A DNA stretch of 64,000 bases from Flavobacterium fluviale (GCF_003312915.1 NZ_CP030261.1:3472001-3536000), one strand, 5' to 3'. Positions 41,755 to 51,368 are shown, counted from the first letter of the stretch. Notes: generated by a model not told the origin, from the sequence alone. Program-made: numbers and translations.

Positions 41755-43587
41755 ATGTCTTTAAATAAAAAAATACTATTTTTTCTTTTGTTATGCTTTT
41801 GCTTGCAAGGCGTAAACGCGCAAGTAGACAATACTCAGAAAGAGAAAAAAAAGGATAAAGACAGCACGGAAATTTATACCAAAATCCGAAATTATTCTAA
41901 GAAAAATAAGTTTACGCAGACTATGCATAAAATATTTTTTAGGTCTAAAAAATCAAAGAAAAAGGAAGAACTTTTGGTAAAAATAGATTCAACAAATTAT
42001 GAGGGAAAAATTATTCGCAGAATAAATATCATCACATTAGATCCTTTTGGATATTCTGTTGCTGACACAGCCCAAATGCCAAAAAACTGGGGAGAAAGAA
42101 CCGGAAATAGACTTCATTTAAAAACAAAAAAAATAGCAATTTACAACTTATTGCTTTTTAAAAGAAACACACCTTATAATACCTACAAAGTCCTAGAATC
42201 TGAGCGTTTGATCCGTGCGCAGCGATATGTAACCGCGGTTCGTATCTCTAATCAAACTGTAGGACAAGCATCAGATTCTGTCGATGTAACTATTCGTGTT
42301 TTGGATTCTTGGAGTACTATTCCCCGATTTTCTATTTCGAGTAACCAAGTTTCGCTCGGGTTTAAGGAGAAAGACTTTTTTGGCTCTGGACAACAGCTGG
42401 AATATCGTTTTTCCAATCGTTTTGACGATGGACGAAATGGTAATGAGGCAACTTATACAGTTCCAAATATCAAAAACACTTACATCAGCACTATTCTTCA
42501 TTATAAAATGGATTTAGATAACAATTACATCAAGAGTATTGATGTAGAGCGTGATTTCTATTCTCCTTTGACAAAATGGGCTGGAGGTATTTATGTTGAC
42601 GAATATTACCGAAGGGATACATTACAAGCTCCTGATCTTTCTTTTGCCTATCAGCCCGTGAAATATAAATCTCAAGATCTTTGGGCTGGACGCGCTTTTA
42701 AACTATTTAAAGATAACCACGACGCAGTAACCAACCTTATTACAACAGCAAGATTCCTTAATGTCAATTATACTGAATCTCCAACAGAAGTTTATGATCC
42801 TGATAATTTTTATTCGAGTGAAAAATTCATTCTCAGTGGTATTGGTATGAATACGCGAAAATTTATTCAGGACCGCTATATTTTGAGGAATGGACAAACA
42901 GAAGACGTCGCTACGGGGAGAATTTATGGCTTAACATTTGGTTATCAATACAAAAATGCCATGTGGAGGCCCTATGTCGGAGCACAATTCTCTTTTGGTA
43001 ATTATTATCGGTTAGGTTTTTTGAGTATGAATTTTGAAGCGGGAACTTTTTTTCATGATTCTAAAACCTATCGCACTGCTTTCTTATTTGAATCGAATTA
43101 TTTTACAAAATTGTACAGTATTGGAAACTGGAAATTAAGACAGTTCGTAAATCCGAAATTGGTAATTGGAATAAATCGTGATGATGTTATTGGTGATCAG
43201 CTTAATATTAATGAACAAAATGGTGTAGCAGGATTTAATACTGCATTATACGGAACAAGTAAAGCTATATTATCACTGCAGACACAAACATATTCACCGC
43301 ATGCTTTATGGGGATTTCGTTTAAATCCATTCTTTAATTATTCCATTGCTGTTTTAGGCAGTCCTGAAGTTGCGATGACTAAAAGTAAGGCATATTCAAA
43401 AGTTACCTTAGGCTTATTAATAAGTAACGATTATTTGGTTTTTAGTTCATTTCAGCTTTCCCTCTCCTATTATCCAAGTATTCCGCCGCAGGGAGAAAAC
43501 ATAATTAAAACCAATACATTCGAAACTACAGATTATAGAATGCAGAATTTTGAACTGGCAAAACCAAGAGTCGTCGACTATAGATAA
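41755..43587 (+). CDS. Outer-membrane beta-barrel protein
   Basis: 610 residues. Signal peptide to about residue 22 (GVNAQ). A Lys-rich stretch (25-75) is followed by a POTRA-like region (RRINIITLDPFGYS, YNTYKVLESERLIRAQRYVT, VDVTIRVLDSWSTIP) and then many beta strands (GSGQQLEYRFSNRFDDGRNG, TATYTVPN-type) up to the C-terminus. This is the layout of Omp85-like or flavobacterial surface barrels, but a BamA assignment cannot be made: there is one POTRA-like part and no clear C-terminal signature. Outer membrane. Confidence 0.75.
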   Translation: MSLNKKILFFLLLCFCLQGVNAQVDNTQKEKKKDKDSTEIYTKIRNYSKKNKFTQTMHKIFFRSKKSKKKEELLVKIDSTNYEGKIIRRINIITLDPFGYSVADTAQMPKNWGERTGNRLHLKTKKIAIYNLLLFKRNTPYNTYKVLESERLIRAQRYVTAVRISNQTVGQASDSVDVTIRVLDSWSTIPRFSISSNQVSLGFKEKDFFGSGQQLEYRFSNRFDDGRNGNEATYTVPNIKNTYISTILHYKMDLDNNYIKSIDVERDFYSPLTKWAGGIYVDEYYRRDTLQAPDLSFAYQPVKYKSQDLWAGRAFKLFKDNHDAVTNLITTARFLNVNYTESPTEVYDPDNFYSSEKFILSGIGMNTRKFIQDRYILRNGQTEDVATGRIYGLTFGYQYKNAMWRPYVGAQFSFGNYYRLGFLSMNFEAGTFFHDSKTYRTAFLFESNYFTKLYSIGNWKLRQFVNPKLVIGINRDDVIGDQLNINEQNGVAGFNTALYGTSKAILSLQTQTYSPHALWGFRLNPFFNYSIAVLGSPEVAMTKSKAYSKVTLGLLISNDYLVFSSFQLSLSYYPSIPPQGENIIKTNTFETTDYRMQNFELAKPRVVDYR

Positions 43588-43721
43588 TTTTTTTTTTACT
43601 TTTTTACAAAATTTTAAAAGCACCCAAAATAATTAATTATCAATATTTTAAGCGTGAAAAGCTTGCAGAATCATTCGTTGAAATGCATTTTTATCCGACA
43701 AAATACATCCGCTTTATTTTT

Positions 43722-43738
43722 TTGGCACAATATGTGAA
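43722..43738 (+). promoter_or_regulatory. Degenerate sigma-54-like element
   Basis: TTGGCAC (43722-43728), five bp, GTGAA (43734-43738): the -24 part matches TGGCAC and the spacing is right, but the -12 part has GA instead of GC. 39 bp before the His/Asp-rich secreted protein gene. Weak. Confidence 0.25.
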
Positions 43739-43777
43739 TATCCGTAAACAAGATTAACATTTTAAAAATAAAACAAG

Positions 43778-44305
43778 ATGAAAACGATAAAATTAGCAAT
43801 CGCCGGATTATTTCTACTGGTTGCAAACGCCACGCAAGCCCAAGTTTCAATAAACGTTAATATCGGAAATCCACCAGCTTGGGGACCTGCAGGATACAGC
43901 GAAATGGAATATTATTATCTTCCAGACATTGAAGCTTATTATGATGTACGTGCTGCACAATTTATCTATTTCGGAAGAGGTAAATGGGTAAGAACAACTT
44001 ATTTACCAAGACAATATAGAAACTATGATTTGTACGGAGGTTACAAAGTAGTTCTAACAGATTACCATGGTAGAACACCTTACACTTACTTTGACCGCCA
44101 TAAAGTAAAATATTACAGAGGATATCACGGAGCGCCTCAAAGACCTTACAAACCAAGACCAGTATACGGTTACAATGATCGTCGCAATGATCGTAGAGAT
44201 TACAAACATTATGACAAACACGACAAACATCACAATAAACATGACAGACACGATAGACACGATGATCGTCATGATGACCGTGATCACGGACGTGGAAGAA
44301 GATAA
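43778..44305 (+). CDS. Secreted protein with His/Asp/Lys/Arg-rich tail
   Basis: 175 residues. Signal peptide to about 22 (MKTIKLAIAGLFLLVANATQ). A compact middle (NIGNPPAWGPAGYSEMEYYY, DVRAAQFIYFGRGKWVRTTY) recurs in flavobacterial secreted hypothetical proteins. The last ~45 residues are charged: YKHYDKHDKHHNK then HDRHDRHDDRHDDRDHGRGR, which could bind metals or polyanions. The opposite strand is open by mirror composition only. A terminator follows. Confidence 0.8.
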   Translation: MKTIKLAIAGLFLLVANATQAQVSINVNIGNPPAWGPAGYSEMEYYYLPDIEAYYDVRAAQFIYFGRGKWVRTTYLPRQYRNYDLYGGYKVVLTDYHGRTPYTYFDRHKVKYYRGYHGAPQRPYKPRPVYGYNDRRNDRRDYKHYDKHDKHHNKHDRHDRHDDRHDDRDHGRGRR

Positions 44306-44330
44306 ATGCCAAATATCTAATTTTCAGCAC

Positions 44331-44361
44331 AAGAGAGTATCAAATAATATGATACTCTCTT
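44331..44361 (+). terminator. Terminator after the His/Asp-rich protein gene
   Basis: Arms AAGAGAGTATC/GATACTCTCTT with a 9-nt loop, followed by a T-run to 44367. Confidence 0.85.
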
Positions 44362-44451
44362 TTTTTTGCTAATTTAACTTGTATCTTTTGTTAAAATATT
44401 GTAATTTGAATATAAATCACTGAAAAACAATAAGTTTTAAAAAATTAACGC

Positions 44452-44480
44452 TTGTTTAATGTGAATCTGATATATATTTG
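44452..44480 (+). promoter_or_regulatory. Two-element promoter of the LVIVD lipoprotein gene
   Basis: TTG (44452-44454), 18-bp spacer, TATATTTG (44473-44480). The best Bacteroidota-type promoter in the window. The leader would be about 25 nt. Confidence 0.6.
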
Positions 44481-44512
44481 CAGCGAATTTTAAAAATCCA
44501 AAAAGAAATTTT

Positions 44513-46132
44513 ATGAAAAAGAATGTTTATTTGCTTTCATTTTTAGCAATATCTCTATTTATTGCTTGTGACAATAATGATGATAACAAAAACGACAACC
44601 AATCGTTGAATAACATTACTATTAATTCGGATCAAAACTCTTTAAGTCAAAGACTTGATTACACCAATTCTGGAGTTATTTCAGTTGAGAATAGTTCGGT
44701 AACAGGGAAATCTGCAGAAAGCACTATTACAACTTTTCCTTTAGTTCAAATTGCTGAAGTAAAACCACCAGTAGATGCCAACGGAAGAACTCTTCAAGCA
44801 AGTCACGTGAGTGTGAACGGAAATTATGCTTATGTTTCTTATATCACAAGAGGAGATGTGTATTCTGGAGCAATTGATGTGATTGATGTTTCTGACCCTT
44901 ATAAACCAAAATTGGTAACTTCTGCTTTAATTCCAAATACAGACATTACTTCTATTACTTATGCTAACGGAAACTTGATTATTGGAGCAGCAAAAGATAT
45001 CGATAAAGATCCTTTACTTGCTAATAATCCTGCGGTAGTTTTTAATATGCCTTTAAGTTCAGGGCTTCTTACTGATAAAGTGACGACTAATTATTTAGAA
45101 AGCAGAGTTACAACAGACGTAGCGGCTAATTCTTCTAATTATTTTGCTGTAACTGGTGATAACGGAAGCTTGTTTAAAATGAGCACATCTACAAAAGCAA
45201 TTACTGGAAAAGCTGCTATGGCAGATTTACGTTCTATTGCTTTAACTTCTGATAAAGTTGTGACTTTGAGCGGCAGCAAAGGTGTAAACATTTACAACCA
45301 GTCTACTCTAGCATTACAAAAATCTTTTACAACATCTACAGATATAAGCGGTGCTAAAAGAACAATGGATATCGACGGAACAAAACTTTTGGTTTCTGAA
45401 GGTCCAAATGGTCTTGGAGTATATGACATCAACAGCGGTTCTAAATTACAAACTATTGGAATCACTGCAGTTGGTGAAGATAATGTTACCAACGCTGTTT
45501 CTGTAAACGACGGCTATGCATTTCTTGCAAATGGCGCTTTAGGACTTAATGTTTATCAATCTGGAACTCAATTAAGTTTATTAGGTTCTGTAGGAATTGC
45601 AGGTTCTTCGAACTACGTAAAATCAAGCGGAAACTATATTTATGTTGCCAGCGGAACAGGAGGTTTGAAAATCATTAAAATGGAAAAACCAAATACAACA
45701 TTTGCAAGTTGTTTATCTTATGGTTTATACAATCAAGGAAGAGATTTAATTTTAAATTCAAATGAAATTAAATCATACCAAGGAGCAACAGCAATTAATT
45801 CGGCAATTGTAAATTCTGGTGCTGTACTAACACATTGCGGTGCAATATCTGTTTTAAGTAACTTAACGTTAAATAGCAACGGTACTTTTAATATGAGAGG
45901 AAGTTTATCTCAAGGTAAATTTTTACAGTCAACAGAACTTATTATAAATAATAATGCTTTATTACAAATTGAAGGTTCGGTTGTGATCTGGGGAGATTTA
46001 AGATTAAACAGCGGTGCTAAAATTAATTTCATCGGAAACGATTCTTCTATTACAATCTACGGAAAAGTTACAAAAGGAAGTAATGTTACCATTACAGGAA
46101 CTTACAAAGACACAGAAAACAAGTTGAAATAA
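44513..46132 (+). CDS. LVIVD-repeat beta-propeller lipoprotein
   Basis: 539 residues. Lipoprotein signal with Cys near 19 (LFIACDNNDD). Then repeats of the propeller type: SGAIDVIDVSDPYKPKLVTS, DTDITSITYANGN, YLESRVTTDVAANSSNYFAV, NYIYVASGTGGLKIIK, typical of LVIVD proteins. The last ~140 residues (after TTFASCLSYGLYNQG) are repetitive strands resembling a beta-helix. Probably on the cell surface or outer-membrane face. Single gene between its own promoter and terminator. Confidence 0.85.
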   Translation: MKKNVYLLSFLAISLFIACDNNDDNKNDNQSLNNITINSDQNSLSQRLDYTNSGVISVENSSVTGKSAESTITTFPLVQIAEVKPPVDANGRTLQASHVSVNGNYAYVSYITRGDVYSGAIDVIDVSDPYKPKLVTSALIPNTDITSITYANGNLIIGAAKDIDKDPLLANNPAVVFNMPLSSGLLTDKVTTNYLESRVTTDVAANSSNYFAVTGDNGSLFKMSTSTKAITGKAAMADLRSIALTSDKVVTLSGSKGVNIYNQSTLALQKSFTTSTDISGAKRTMDIDGTKLLVSEGPNGLGVYDINSGSKLQTIGITAVGEDNVTNAVSVNDGYAFLANGALGLNVYQSGTQLSLLGSVGIAGSSNYVKSSGNYIYVASGTGGLKIIKMEKPNTTFASCLSYGLYNQGRDLILNSNEIKSYQGATAINSAIVNSGAVLTHCGAISVLSNLTLNSNGTFNMRGSLSQGKFLQSTELIINNNALLQIEGSVVIWGDLRLNSGAKINFIGNDSSITIYGKVTKGSNVTITGTYKDTENKLK

Positions 46133-46165
46133 ACAATAGTTAAATTTCAAAACCTAAATATTTAG

Positions 46166-46194
46166 AAAGCTGTCAGAACTAATCTGGCAGCTTT
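46166..46194 (+). terminator. Terminator of the LVIVD lipoprotein gene
   Basis: Arms AAAGCTGTCAGA/TCTGGCAGCTTT (one G-U pair), loop 5, T-run to 46198. Confidence 0.8.
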
Positions 46195-46274
46195 TTTTGT
46201 TTTAACTGCTTTAATTAAGGTACAATTATTGTGCGTTAACATTTCATTTAAATAATCTTCCATAAAATAATTAG

Positions 46275-46282
46275 TATTTTTG
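46275..46282 (+). promoter_or_regulatory. -7 element of the PIG-L operon
   Basis: TATTTTTG, a match to TAnnTTTG, 33 bp before ATG 46316. No -33 TTG. Confidence 0.4.
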
Positions 46283-46315
46283 GGACAATTTCAGAAAAAC
46301 AACTAACTCCGTACC

Positions 46316-48847
46316 ATGCGAAAAATACAGATTCAAGTCTTTCTTCTATTTTTTATAGGTTTTCAAACTTCATTTGCACAACAGCCTCAAAAACCAAATT
46401 CGGTTGAAATTTACAATCAAATTAAAAAATTAAACTTTTTAGGTTCTGTTTTATATGTTGCTGCACATCCTGATGACGAAAATACCCGAATGATTTCGTA
46501 TTTAGCGAATGATATGAATGCCAGAACTGGTTATTTGTCTTTAACCCGCGGTGATGGAGGACAAAACTTAATTGGACCACAATTACGTGAATTATTAGGT
46601 GTTATAAGAACCCAAGAATTAATTGAAGCCAGAAAAATAGATGGCGGAGAACAGTTTTTTTCCCGTGCAAATGACTTTGGATTTTCTAAAAATCCAGACG
46701 AAACTTTGGATATCTGGGATAAAAACAAAGTACTCGCCGATGTAGTTTGGACAATCAGAAAATTTCAGCCGGATATTATTATCAATAGATTCGATCATCG
46801 CTCACCTGGTACGACGCACGGGCATCATACATCTTCAGCAATGTTGAGCGCTGAAAGTTTTAAATTAACGAATGATCCAAAAGTATATCCAGAACAAATG
46901 CAATATGTAAAACCTTGGCAGGTTAAAAGACAATTTTTTAATCCGTCCTGGTGGTTTTACGGAAGTCAGGAAAAATTTGACGCCGCTAATAAGTCTAAAT
47001 TTACCAAATTAGAAACTGGGGTTTATTACACTGGTATTGGAAAATCAAATCAAGAAATTGCAGCTTTAAGCAGAAGCCGCCACCAATCTCAAGGTTTTGG
47101 AAGCACAGGAGTTCGTGGTGAAGAAACTGAATATTTGGAACTTATTAATGGTGAAAATCCAAAAGACAGAGATAATTTGTTTGATGGAATTGATACAACT
47201 TGGAACCGAGTTAAAAACGGAAAACCAATTGGTGATTTAATTACTTCAATTATTTCGAAATATGATTTTAGTAATCCATCTGCAAGTATACCAGATTTAG
47301 TAAAAGCCTATTCTATGATAGAGGCTCTGGAAGATACACATTGGAAAACTATTAAATCTGCTGCTGTAAAAAATATCATTGCATCTTGTTCAGGTTTATA
47401 TCTTGAAGCGGTTTCAAATGAGCAGGAAGCAACTCCAGGAAGCACAATTAGATTGAGTCTTGAAGCTATTAACAGATGTAGTGTTGATATGCAATTGGCA
47501 AGCGTAACAACATTGCCAGACAATAAAACTACAGTTCAAAACAGTATTTTAAAAAACAATAACGATCAGAGAATCAATCTTCAATTACAACTTCCAAAGG
47601 CTATTGAATATACACAGCCTTATTGGCTAAAAGAAAAAGCAACAGTTGGAATGTACACAGTTTCTAATCAAGAAAATATTGGAATTCCGGATATTATCAG
47701 AAATGTAAAGGTTGTTTTTAATGTAAAAATAAACGGCGTAGAAATTCCGTTTGAACGAACTGTTGTTTACAAATATAATGATGGTGTAAAAGGAGAAATG
47801 TATAACTTCCTTGATATAGTGCCAGACGTTACGACATCAGTTTTAGAAAAAGTTTTGATTTTTAGAGACACTAAAAGCAAAATGATTCCTGTAAAAGTGC
47901 GTTCAGGAAAAGACGATGTAAAAGGAAATTTACAATTAGAATTGCCAAAAAGCTGGAATGTTTCTCCAAAAGAAATTCCATTTGTACTAGATAAAAAAGG
48001 AACGGAACAAATATTTTATTTTGAAGTAACTCCTCCCGTTAATCCAGAAGAAGTTATAGTAAAAAGTATTGCAGTTGTAGACAATAGGCGCTTTGACAAA
48101 GATCAAACGATTATAGATTTCAGCCATATTACGAAACAAATGGTTTTAAAGCCAGCCGAATCAAAATGCATTCGAATCGATTTAAAAACTTCTGGAGATG
48201 CAATTGCTTACATTATGGGGGCAGGCGACGAAGTTCCAGAAAGTTTAACTCAAATGGGATATAAAGTTTCGATCTTAAAACCAGAAGAAATTACACCAGA
48301 AAAGTTAGATTCATTTAGCACCGTTATTACAGGAATTCGCGCTTATAATACAGTAAGTGCATTGGCTAACAAACAAAATATCCTTTTTAATTTTGTAAAA
48401 AGCGGTAAAAACATGATTGTTCAATATAATACTAATGGAAAATTAGTAACCGATAAAATCTCTCCTTATCCGTTAAAATTATCAAATGACCGCGTGACTG
48501 AAGAAAATGCAAAAATTACTTTTCTTGCACCGAATCATCCTGTTTTAAATACGCCAAATAAAATATCATCAAAAGATTTTGAAGGCTGGACACAAGAGCA
48601 GGGTTTATATTATCCAAATGAATATGATGAAGCCTTCACTCCTATTATTTCCTCGCATGACAAAGGCGAATCTGCTAAAAATGGTGCCTTATTAGTCGCT
48701 CCCTACGGAAAAGGATATTATATTTACACTGGTTTGAGTTTCTTTAGGGAATTACCAGAAGGTGTTTCTGGAGCTTATCGTTTATTATCGAATATTATTT
48801 CTCTAAAACAGCCAATTGAAGCTCCTAAACAAGACATAAAACAATAA
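46316..48847 (+). CDS. Large PIG-L-family deacetylase
   Basis: 843 residues, far larger than the single PIG-L domain (about 230). Signal peptide to about 21 (TSFAQ). Metal motif AHPDDE (H51, D53, D54) and THGHH near 167 mark the deacetylase domain, about 40-280. The remainder is beta-rich, possibly Ig-like modules and a C-terminal class-I-glutamine-amidotransferase-like fold (TVITGIRAYNTVSALAN, SGKNMIVQYNTNG, LVAPYGKGYYIYTGLSFFRE). Exported, probably acting on N-acetyl sugars. Operon with a 35-aa protein and a Na+ symporter. Confidence 0.88.
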   Translation: MRKIQIQVFLLFFIGFQTSFAQQPQKPNSVEIYNQIKKLNFLGSVLYVAAHPDDENTRMISYLANDMNARTGYLSLTRGDGGQNLIGPQLRELLGVIRTQELIEARKIDGGEQFFSRANDFGFSKNPDETLDIWDKNKVLADVVWTIRKFQPDIIINRFDHRSPGTTHGHHTSSAMLSAESFKLTNDPKVYPEQMQYVKPWQVKRQFFNPSWWFYGSQEKFDAANKSKFTKLETGVYYTGIGKSNQEIAALSRSRHQSQGFGSTGVRGEETEYLELINGENPKDRDNLFDGIDTTWNRVKNGKPIGDLITSIISKYDFSNPSASIPDLVKAYSMIEALEDTHWKTIKSAAVKNIIASCSGLYLEAVSNEQEATPGSTIRLSLEAINRCSVDMQLASVTTLPDNKTTVQNSILKNNNDQRINLQLQLPKAIEYTQPYWLKEKATVGMYTVSNQENIGIPDIIRNVKVVFNVKINGVEIPFERTVVYKYNDGVKGEMYNFLDIVPDVTTSVLEKVLIFRDTKSKMIPVKVRSGKDDVKGNLQLELPKSWNVSPKEIPFVLDKKGTEQIFYFEVTPPVNPEEVIVKSIAVVDNRRFDKDQTIIDFSHITKQMVLKPAESKCIRIDLKTSGDAIAYIMGAGDEVPESLTQMGYKVSILKPEEITPEKLDSFSTVITGIRAYNTVSALANKQNILFNFVKSGKNMIVQYNTNGKLVTDKISPYPLKLSNDRVTEENAKITFLAPNHPVLNTPNKISSKDFEGWTQEQGLYYPNEYDEAFTPIISSHDKGESAKNGALLVAPYGKGYYIYTGLSFFRELPEGVSGAYRLLSNIISLKQPIEAPKQDIKQ

Positions 48848-48849
48848 TT

Positions 48850-48957
48850 ATGGAAGCGAAGAAAACAAAAAAATGGAAAAAAAGCTACACCTATGTTTTG
48901 GTCGCTAATGCAATTTATATTGCTATTTTTTTCTTAATCATGCAATTATACTCATAA
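48850..48957 (+). CDS. 35-aa single-helix membrane microprotein
   Basis: 35 codons: a basic N-terminus (MEAKKTKKWKKSYTYV) and one membrane helix (VANAIYIAIFFLIMQLYS). It starts 2 bp after the deacetylase stop and ends 3 bp before the symporter ATG, which is strong evidence that it is a real gene, as chance ORFs seldom fit so closely. It may be a small subunit or regulator of the symporter, as small proteins accompany other transporters, but this is inference. Confidence 0.72.
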   Translation: MEAKKTKKWKKSYTYVLVANAIYIAIFFLIMQLYS

Positions 48958-48960
48958 CCT

Positions 48961-50679
48961 ATGCAGCTATTTGACTGGATCGTACTTATTGTAACCTTAT
49001 TATTTATTGTTGGATATGGTTCGTGGAAAACCAAAGGCAGTAAAAATGTCGAGGATTTCATTTTAGGAAATAACGAAACACCTTGGTATACTGTCGGACT
49101 TTCTGTTATGGCAACACAGGCAAGTGCCATTACGTTTTTATCTACTCCGGGACAAGCGTATCACGACGGAATGGGTTTTGTGCAGTTTTATTTTGGTCTG
49201 CCAATTGCTATGATTGTCATTTGTTTGACTTTTATTCCCCTTTATCATAAAAGCAAAGTTTACACTGCTTACGAATTTTTAGAAAGAAGATTTGATGTAA
49301 AAACCCGTTCACTTGCTGCTATATTATTTTTAGTTCAAAGAGGTCTAGGAACTGGTTTAACAATATACGCACCCGCAATTATTTTATCAGCACTTTTAGG
49401 ATGGAACTTAACCGTAATGAACATCATTATTGGAGTTCTAGTAATAATATATACATTTTCGGGTGGTACAAAAGCGGTAAACGTTACGCAAAAACAACAG
49501 ATGTTTGTAATCATGTCTGGAATGTTTATTACATTTTTCTTGATTCTGCATTATCTTCCAAACGATATGACTTTTACCAGCGCGCTTCACATTGCGGGCG
49601 CAAATGATAAAATGAATATTGTTGATTTTTCTTTTAATCCAGAAGAAAAATATACTTTTTGGAGCGGTATTACCGGCGGTTTCTTTTTAGCACTCGCCTA
49701 TTTTGGTACAGATCAATCTCAGGTTGGACGTTATTTATCGGGAAAATCAGTTCGTGAAAGTCAGATGGGATTAATTATGAACGGACTTTTAAAAGTTCCT
49801 ATGCAGTTTTTTATTCTTTTAACTGGAGTAATGGTTTTTGTGTTTTTTCAGTTCAATCCAGTGCCATTAAACTTTAATCCAAATAACAAAATTGCTATCG
49901 AAAAGTCGGCATTTAAAGGAGAATATCAGGCTTTAGAAAAAAAACTAGAAAAACTTTCTGAAGATAAAAAGGTAATCAACTTATTGTATATCGATCAGTT
50001 AAACCAAGATTATGACAATCCGATCTTGCGCAAAGAATTAGTCGCTTTATCTAATAAAGAAAAAGATCTTCGCGATAAAGCAAAAGAAATTATTTCGAGA
50101 GCCGACAGCAATTCTGAAACCAACGATAAGGATTATGTGTTCTTTCACTTCATCCTGCATTATTTACCAAAAGGACTTATCGGATTGTTATTGGCCGTTA
50201 TTCTTTCGGCAGCAATGTCGTCTACGGCTTCTGGACTAACAGCATTGGCCTCTACAACAGCAATTGATATCTATAAGCGAAACGTCAGTGAGAAATCGGA
50301 AAAACATTATCTGAATGCTACAAAGTTTTTTACACTTTTCTGGGGAGTTGTTGCCATACTTTTCGCCTGTGTTGGAACTTTGTTTGAAAATTTAATTCAG
50401 CTCGTAAATATTATCGGATCCATTTTTTACGGAACGGTTTTAGGTATATTCTTAGTCGGTTTCTATTTACGAAAAGTTCAAGCAAAACCAATGTTTATCA
50501 GTGCGATTATCAGCCAGCTTACGATTTTTGTAATTTATTATTTTATGATTTACAGTCAGGAAAAACTAGGTTATTTATGGCTTAACTTTATAGGAGCAAT
50601 TTTGACAATTGTATTAGCATTATTATTGCAGTTTTTGTTTTTTAAAGGGAAAATAGATTCAGAAATATTAGAAAGTTAA
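48961..50679 (+). CDS. Sodium:solute symporter (SSS) family protein
   Basis: 572 residues, about 13 membrane helices. First helix MQLFDWIVLIVTLLFIVGYG; Na+ and substrate motifs of the SSS type include GNNETPWYTVGLSVMATQAS, TFSGGTKAVNVTQKQQMFVI and SAAMSSTASGLTALASTTAI. A hydrophilic Lys/Glu-rich insertion near 315-385 (YQALEKKLEKLSEDKK) extends a loop between helices. The deacetylase upstream suggests uptake of a released sugar, but the substrate is unknown. Inner membrane. Confidence 0.9.
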   Translation: MQLFDWIVLIVTLLFIVGYGSWKTKGSKNVEDFILGNNETPWYTVGLSVMATQASAITFLSTPGQAYHDGMGFVQFYFGLPIAMIVICLTFIPLYHKSKVYTAYEFLERRFDVKTRSLAAILFLVQRGLGTGLTIYAPAIILSALLGWNLTVMNIIIGVLVIIYTFSGGTKAVNVTQKQQMFVIMSGMFITFFLILHYLPNDMTFTSALHIAGANDKMNIVDFSFNPEEKYTFWSGITGGFFLALAYFGTDQSQVGRYLSGKSVRESQMGLIMNGLLKVPMQFFILLTGVMVFVFFQFNPVPLNFNPNNKIAIEKSAFKGEYQALEKKLEKLSEDKKVINLLYIDQLNQDYDNPILRKELVALSNKEKDLRDKAKEIISRADSNSETNDKDYVFFHFILHYLPKGLIGLLLAVILSAAMSSTASGLTALASTTAIDIYKRNVSEKSEKHYLNATKFFTLFWGVVAILFACVGTLFENLIQLVNIIGSIFYGTVLGIFLVGFYLRKVQAKPMFISAIISQLTIFVIYYFMIYSQEKLGYLWLNFIGAILTIVLALLLQFLFFKGKIDSEILES

Positions 50680-50697
50680 TTTTTTAATTTATTTTTT

Positions 50698-51126
50698 ATG
50701 ACAAAGCACGAATTTTTATTTCATTTAAATGGAGCTAGTTTTGTTGCTTTTAAATTTGCTGAAAAGTTTGTCAAAAATAAATTAGTAACTGATTTTAAGT
50801 ATAATTTAATACTTACAGTGGCAAGTAACATTGATGGCTCAAATAAATTCGACATATTTCCTGAAGATAATGACATAATAAAGTTAGATTTAACTGATAA
50901 TGAGGTTGTCGATATATTATATAGAAACAACAAAATTCCAGTTTGGATTGACATTAGTGTTTTAAAATCTAGTAGAAAAACCACAACTTTTAATTTATTA
51001 TGTTCAGGCAAATACACTGATGACAAGAATGAATACTATTATAATGATAATGGCTCTGGTCCATTTGGAGTTAAAGGTCCTAAATTTCCAATAAATTATA
51101 AAGAAGGAAAAAAATTTAGATTGTAA
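50698..51126 (+). CDS. Hypothetical cytosolic protein
   Basis: 142 residues. Mixed alpha/beta, acidic-basic alternating, no signal or membrane segment. Strands around KYNLILTVASNIDG and KIPVWIDISVLKSS, and an aromatic/Gly end (GSGPFGVKGPKFPINYKEGK). No family recognised; its size and isolation resemble immunity-type proteins, but nothing supports that here. 18 bp after the symporter, perhaps co-transcribed. Confidence 0.6.
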   Translation: MTKHEFLFHLNGASFVAFKFAEKFVKNKLVTDFKYNLILTVASNIDGSNKFDIFPEDNDIIKLDLTDNEVVDILYRNNKIPVWIDISVLKSSRKTTTFNLLCSGKYTDDKNEYYYNDNGSGPFGVKGPKFPINYKEGKKFRL

Positions 51127-51160
51127 AAATTAATCAATCTGCCTAAAAATAATCCTACTG

Positions 51161-51225
51161 CCTTAACCCTGATGGAAGCGGCATCCTTTTGTGCCGGTCC
51201 CTAAGCTTCGGGAAGCAGGAAACAG
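51161..51225. repeat. Diverged copy of repeat family A
   Basis: CCTGATGGAAGCGGCATCC, then TTTTGTGC and CTTCGGGAAGCAGG. It matches the reverse complement of the 11541-11631 element in order and spacing. No gene in the gap 51127-51368. Confidence 0.5.
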
Positions 51226-51368
51226 TTTCTAAATGTTATACTTCACATTCCGTAAATTAGAAAAAACAATTCTTCTATTTTGTAAGTAAAAAGTACTATT
51301 TTAGTCCTTTAAAAAATAATCTAATCAAGATTAACCAAAAACGATCTTAAACCAAACCAAAGTTGTAA

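Noticed and set aside
43962-44330. Minus-strand ORF rich in His/Val/Ile opposite the secreted His/Asp-rich protein
   Set aside because: Mirror of the low-complexity tail; no start context or family.
50698-51126. Immunity or toxin-antitoxin partner
   Set aside because: Size and isolation are suggestive but there is no motif and no partner gene.
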